Shown here: piece after piece, positions 5,154-5,695 of the stretch
Numbering within the stretch: the first letter of the stretch is position 1
How the letters are laid out: the number at the start of each line of letters is the position of its first letter
DNA from: CAYPTI01 sp964413525 [NCBI: uncultured bacterium]
GTDB taxonomy: Bacteria > T1Sed10-126
Direction: 5' to 3'
Length of the DNA: 5,695 nt
Assembly: GCA_964413525.1 (NCBI GenBank)
Contig: CAYPTI010000085.1
Location: 1 to 5,695 of the forward strand
Made by a program: the position numbers and the translations under genes
Notes under the pieces: generated by a model
Told to the model about the DNA's origin: nothing
Databases searched by the model: none
The model's input: the letters and a program-made list of their open reading frames with translations, nothing else

Positions 5154-5695
5154 GTGATCGTCCACGAACGTTCTTCGTCCCTTCACTTAATCCGTCAGTG
5201 GGACCACAGCCGGCTGGCCGGCTGGTTCCTTCGCCGGTGGGGCCAACCCCCCTTCGGACGGACCGCTCGCTGGGATTCGCTCTGCCGGGCCACCGCGGCG
5301 CACGACAGCGGTTGGTTCCGGCCGGACGGCCGGCCATTATATGACGAAGATCGCCGGAGACCGATGAAATTTTCCCACCTCCCGTGGTCCCGTCACGCCA
5401 GCTTTTACGGCCGGGCCCTGGATCGGGTGGAGGGAGATCCGTACGCCTCCCTGCTGGTGAGTTTGCACTGGACCGGTCTGTACAGCCGGTTCTGGGGGTT
5501 GCGTCCGGAGGCGGATTTTATTCCCGAGGACGAGAGGGAAACGCTTGCAGGAGTAATTCAGGAGCAGGAGGAACAGTGGATCAAATGGAAGCAGCAAGTC
5601 TGGGATCCCGGGATCGGCCCCCGGAGGGACTTTGAAGAGCAACTCTGGCGTCATTACGACCTGCTGGAATGGGCCGATCAGCTTTCCCTGGCCGT
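5154..5695 (+). CDS. DUF3891 family protein, N-terminal part (GTG start, runs off the right edge)
   Basis: Uncharacterised protein of the DUF3891 family; 180 full codons are visible before the window ends. The start is GTG at 5154, preceded by GGAAGG (5139-5144) at 9 bases; the overlapping ATG at 5152 hits a stop at once. The N-terminus MIVHERSSSLHLIRQWDHSRLAG, broken as MIVHERSSSL then HLIRQWDHSRLAG, fits the family opening. Further landmarks are AAHDSGW (48-54), the Asp/Gly-Arg-Pro stretch (58-70), YASLLVSLHWTGLY (97-110) and WADQLSLA near the end (173-180). There is no signal peptide or membrane segment. Conserved-looking His18, His50-Asp51, His105 and Asp174-175 recall the spacing of HD-type metal hydrolases, but that is speculation. 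It is transcribed away from the transporter locus and is richer in Arg than the other genes. Family members are usually somewhat over 200 residues, so a short C-terminal part is missing. Confidence 0.85.
   Translation, partial: MIVHERSSSLHLIRQWDHSRLAGWFLRRWGQPPFGRTARWDSLCRATAAHDSGWFRPDGRPLYDEDRRRPMKFSHLPWSRHASFYGRALDRVEGDPYASLLVSLHWTGLYSRFWGLRPEADFIPEDERETLAGVIQEQEEQWIKWKQQVWDPGIGPRRDFEEQLWRHYDLLEWADQLSLA

Noticed and set aside
1-5695. CRISPR array, tRNA, rRNA, insertion sequence or transposase
   Set aside because: No regularly spaced direct repeats, cloverleaf-like sequence, rRNA stretch or transposase-like protein was seen on either strand.

Overview
The window carries most of an uptake-and-oxidation locus from a bacterium of moderately high G+C. 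By eye, G+C is somewhat under 60%. The exported solute-binding protein has a cleavable signal peptide with an Ala-x-Ala site and no lipobox cysteine, which favours a Gram-negative (diderm) cell. Its mature form is extremely acidic (hand count 65 Asp/Glu against 15 Lys/Arg in about 339 residues), and the cytoplasmic Rieske enzyme is also acidic, so a salt-adapted organism is likely. The species cannot be named from the sequence.

Layout. Four genes lie on the minus strand and are read from right to left: a Rieske non-haem iron oxygenase (4687-3704), a BMP/PnrA-type periplasmic binding protein (3586-2426), a double-domain ABC ATPase of the nucleoside-importer type (2200-608), and the N-terminal 195 codons of an inner-membrane permease that runs off the left edge (586-1). 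A second permease gene would be expected further left. On the plus strand, a DUF3891-family protein starts with GTG at 5154 and runs off the right edge. Between the divergent genes lies a 466-bp region (4688-5153) with no convincing gene but several strong inverted repeats.

How the parts fit. BMP-type binding proteins with this kind of ATPase and permease import purine nucleosides or related nucleobases in the systems studied so far. Rieske oxygenases acting on purine rings are known: HpxD in the Klebsiella hypoxanthine pathway and the NdmA/B methylxanthine demethylases. The best working hypothesis is therefore a locus that imports a purine-like compound and hydroxylates or demethylates it. 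The reductase that a Rieske oxygenase needs is not in the window. The 225-bp gap between binding-protein and ATPase genes may let the binding protein be made in excess.

The most interesting part is the divergent region. It has a perfect 9-bp inverted repeat typical of a repressor operator, a cluster of TTCGT/ACGAA palindromes, and two well-formed hairpins in the Rieske leader. One of these hairpins can be exchanged for an alternative pairing, which would suit RNA-level control. None of this is proven by the sequence alone.
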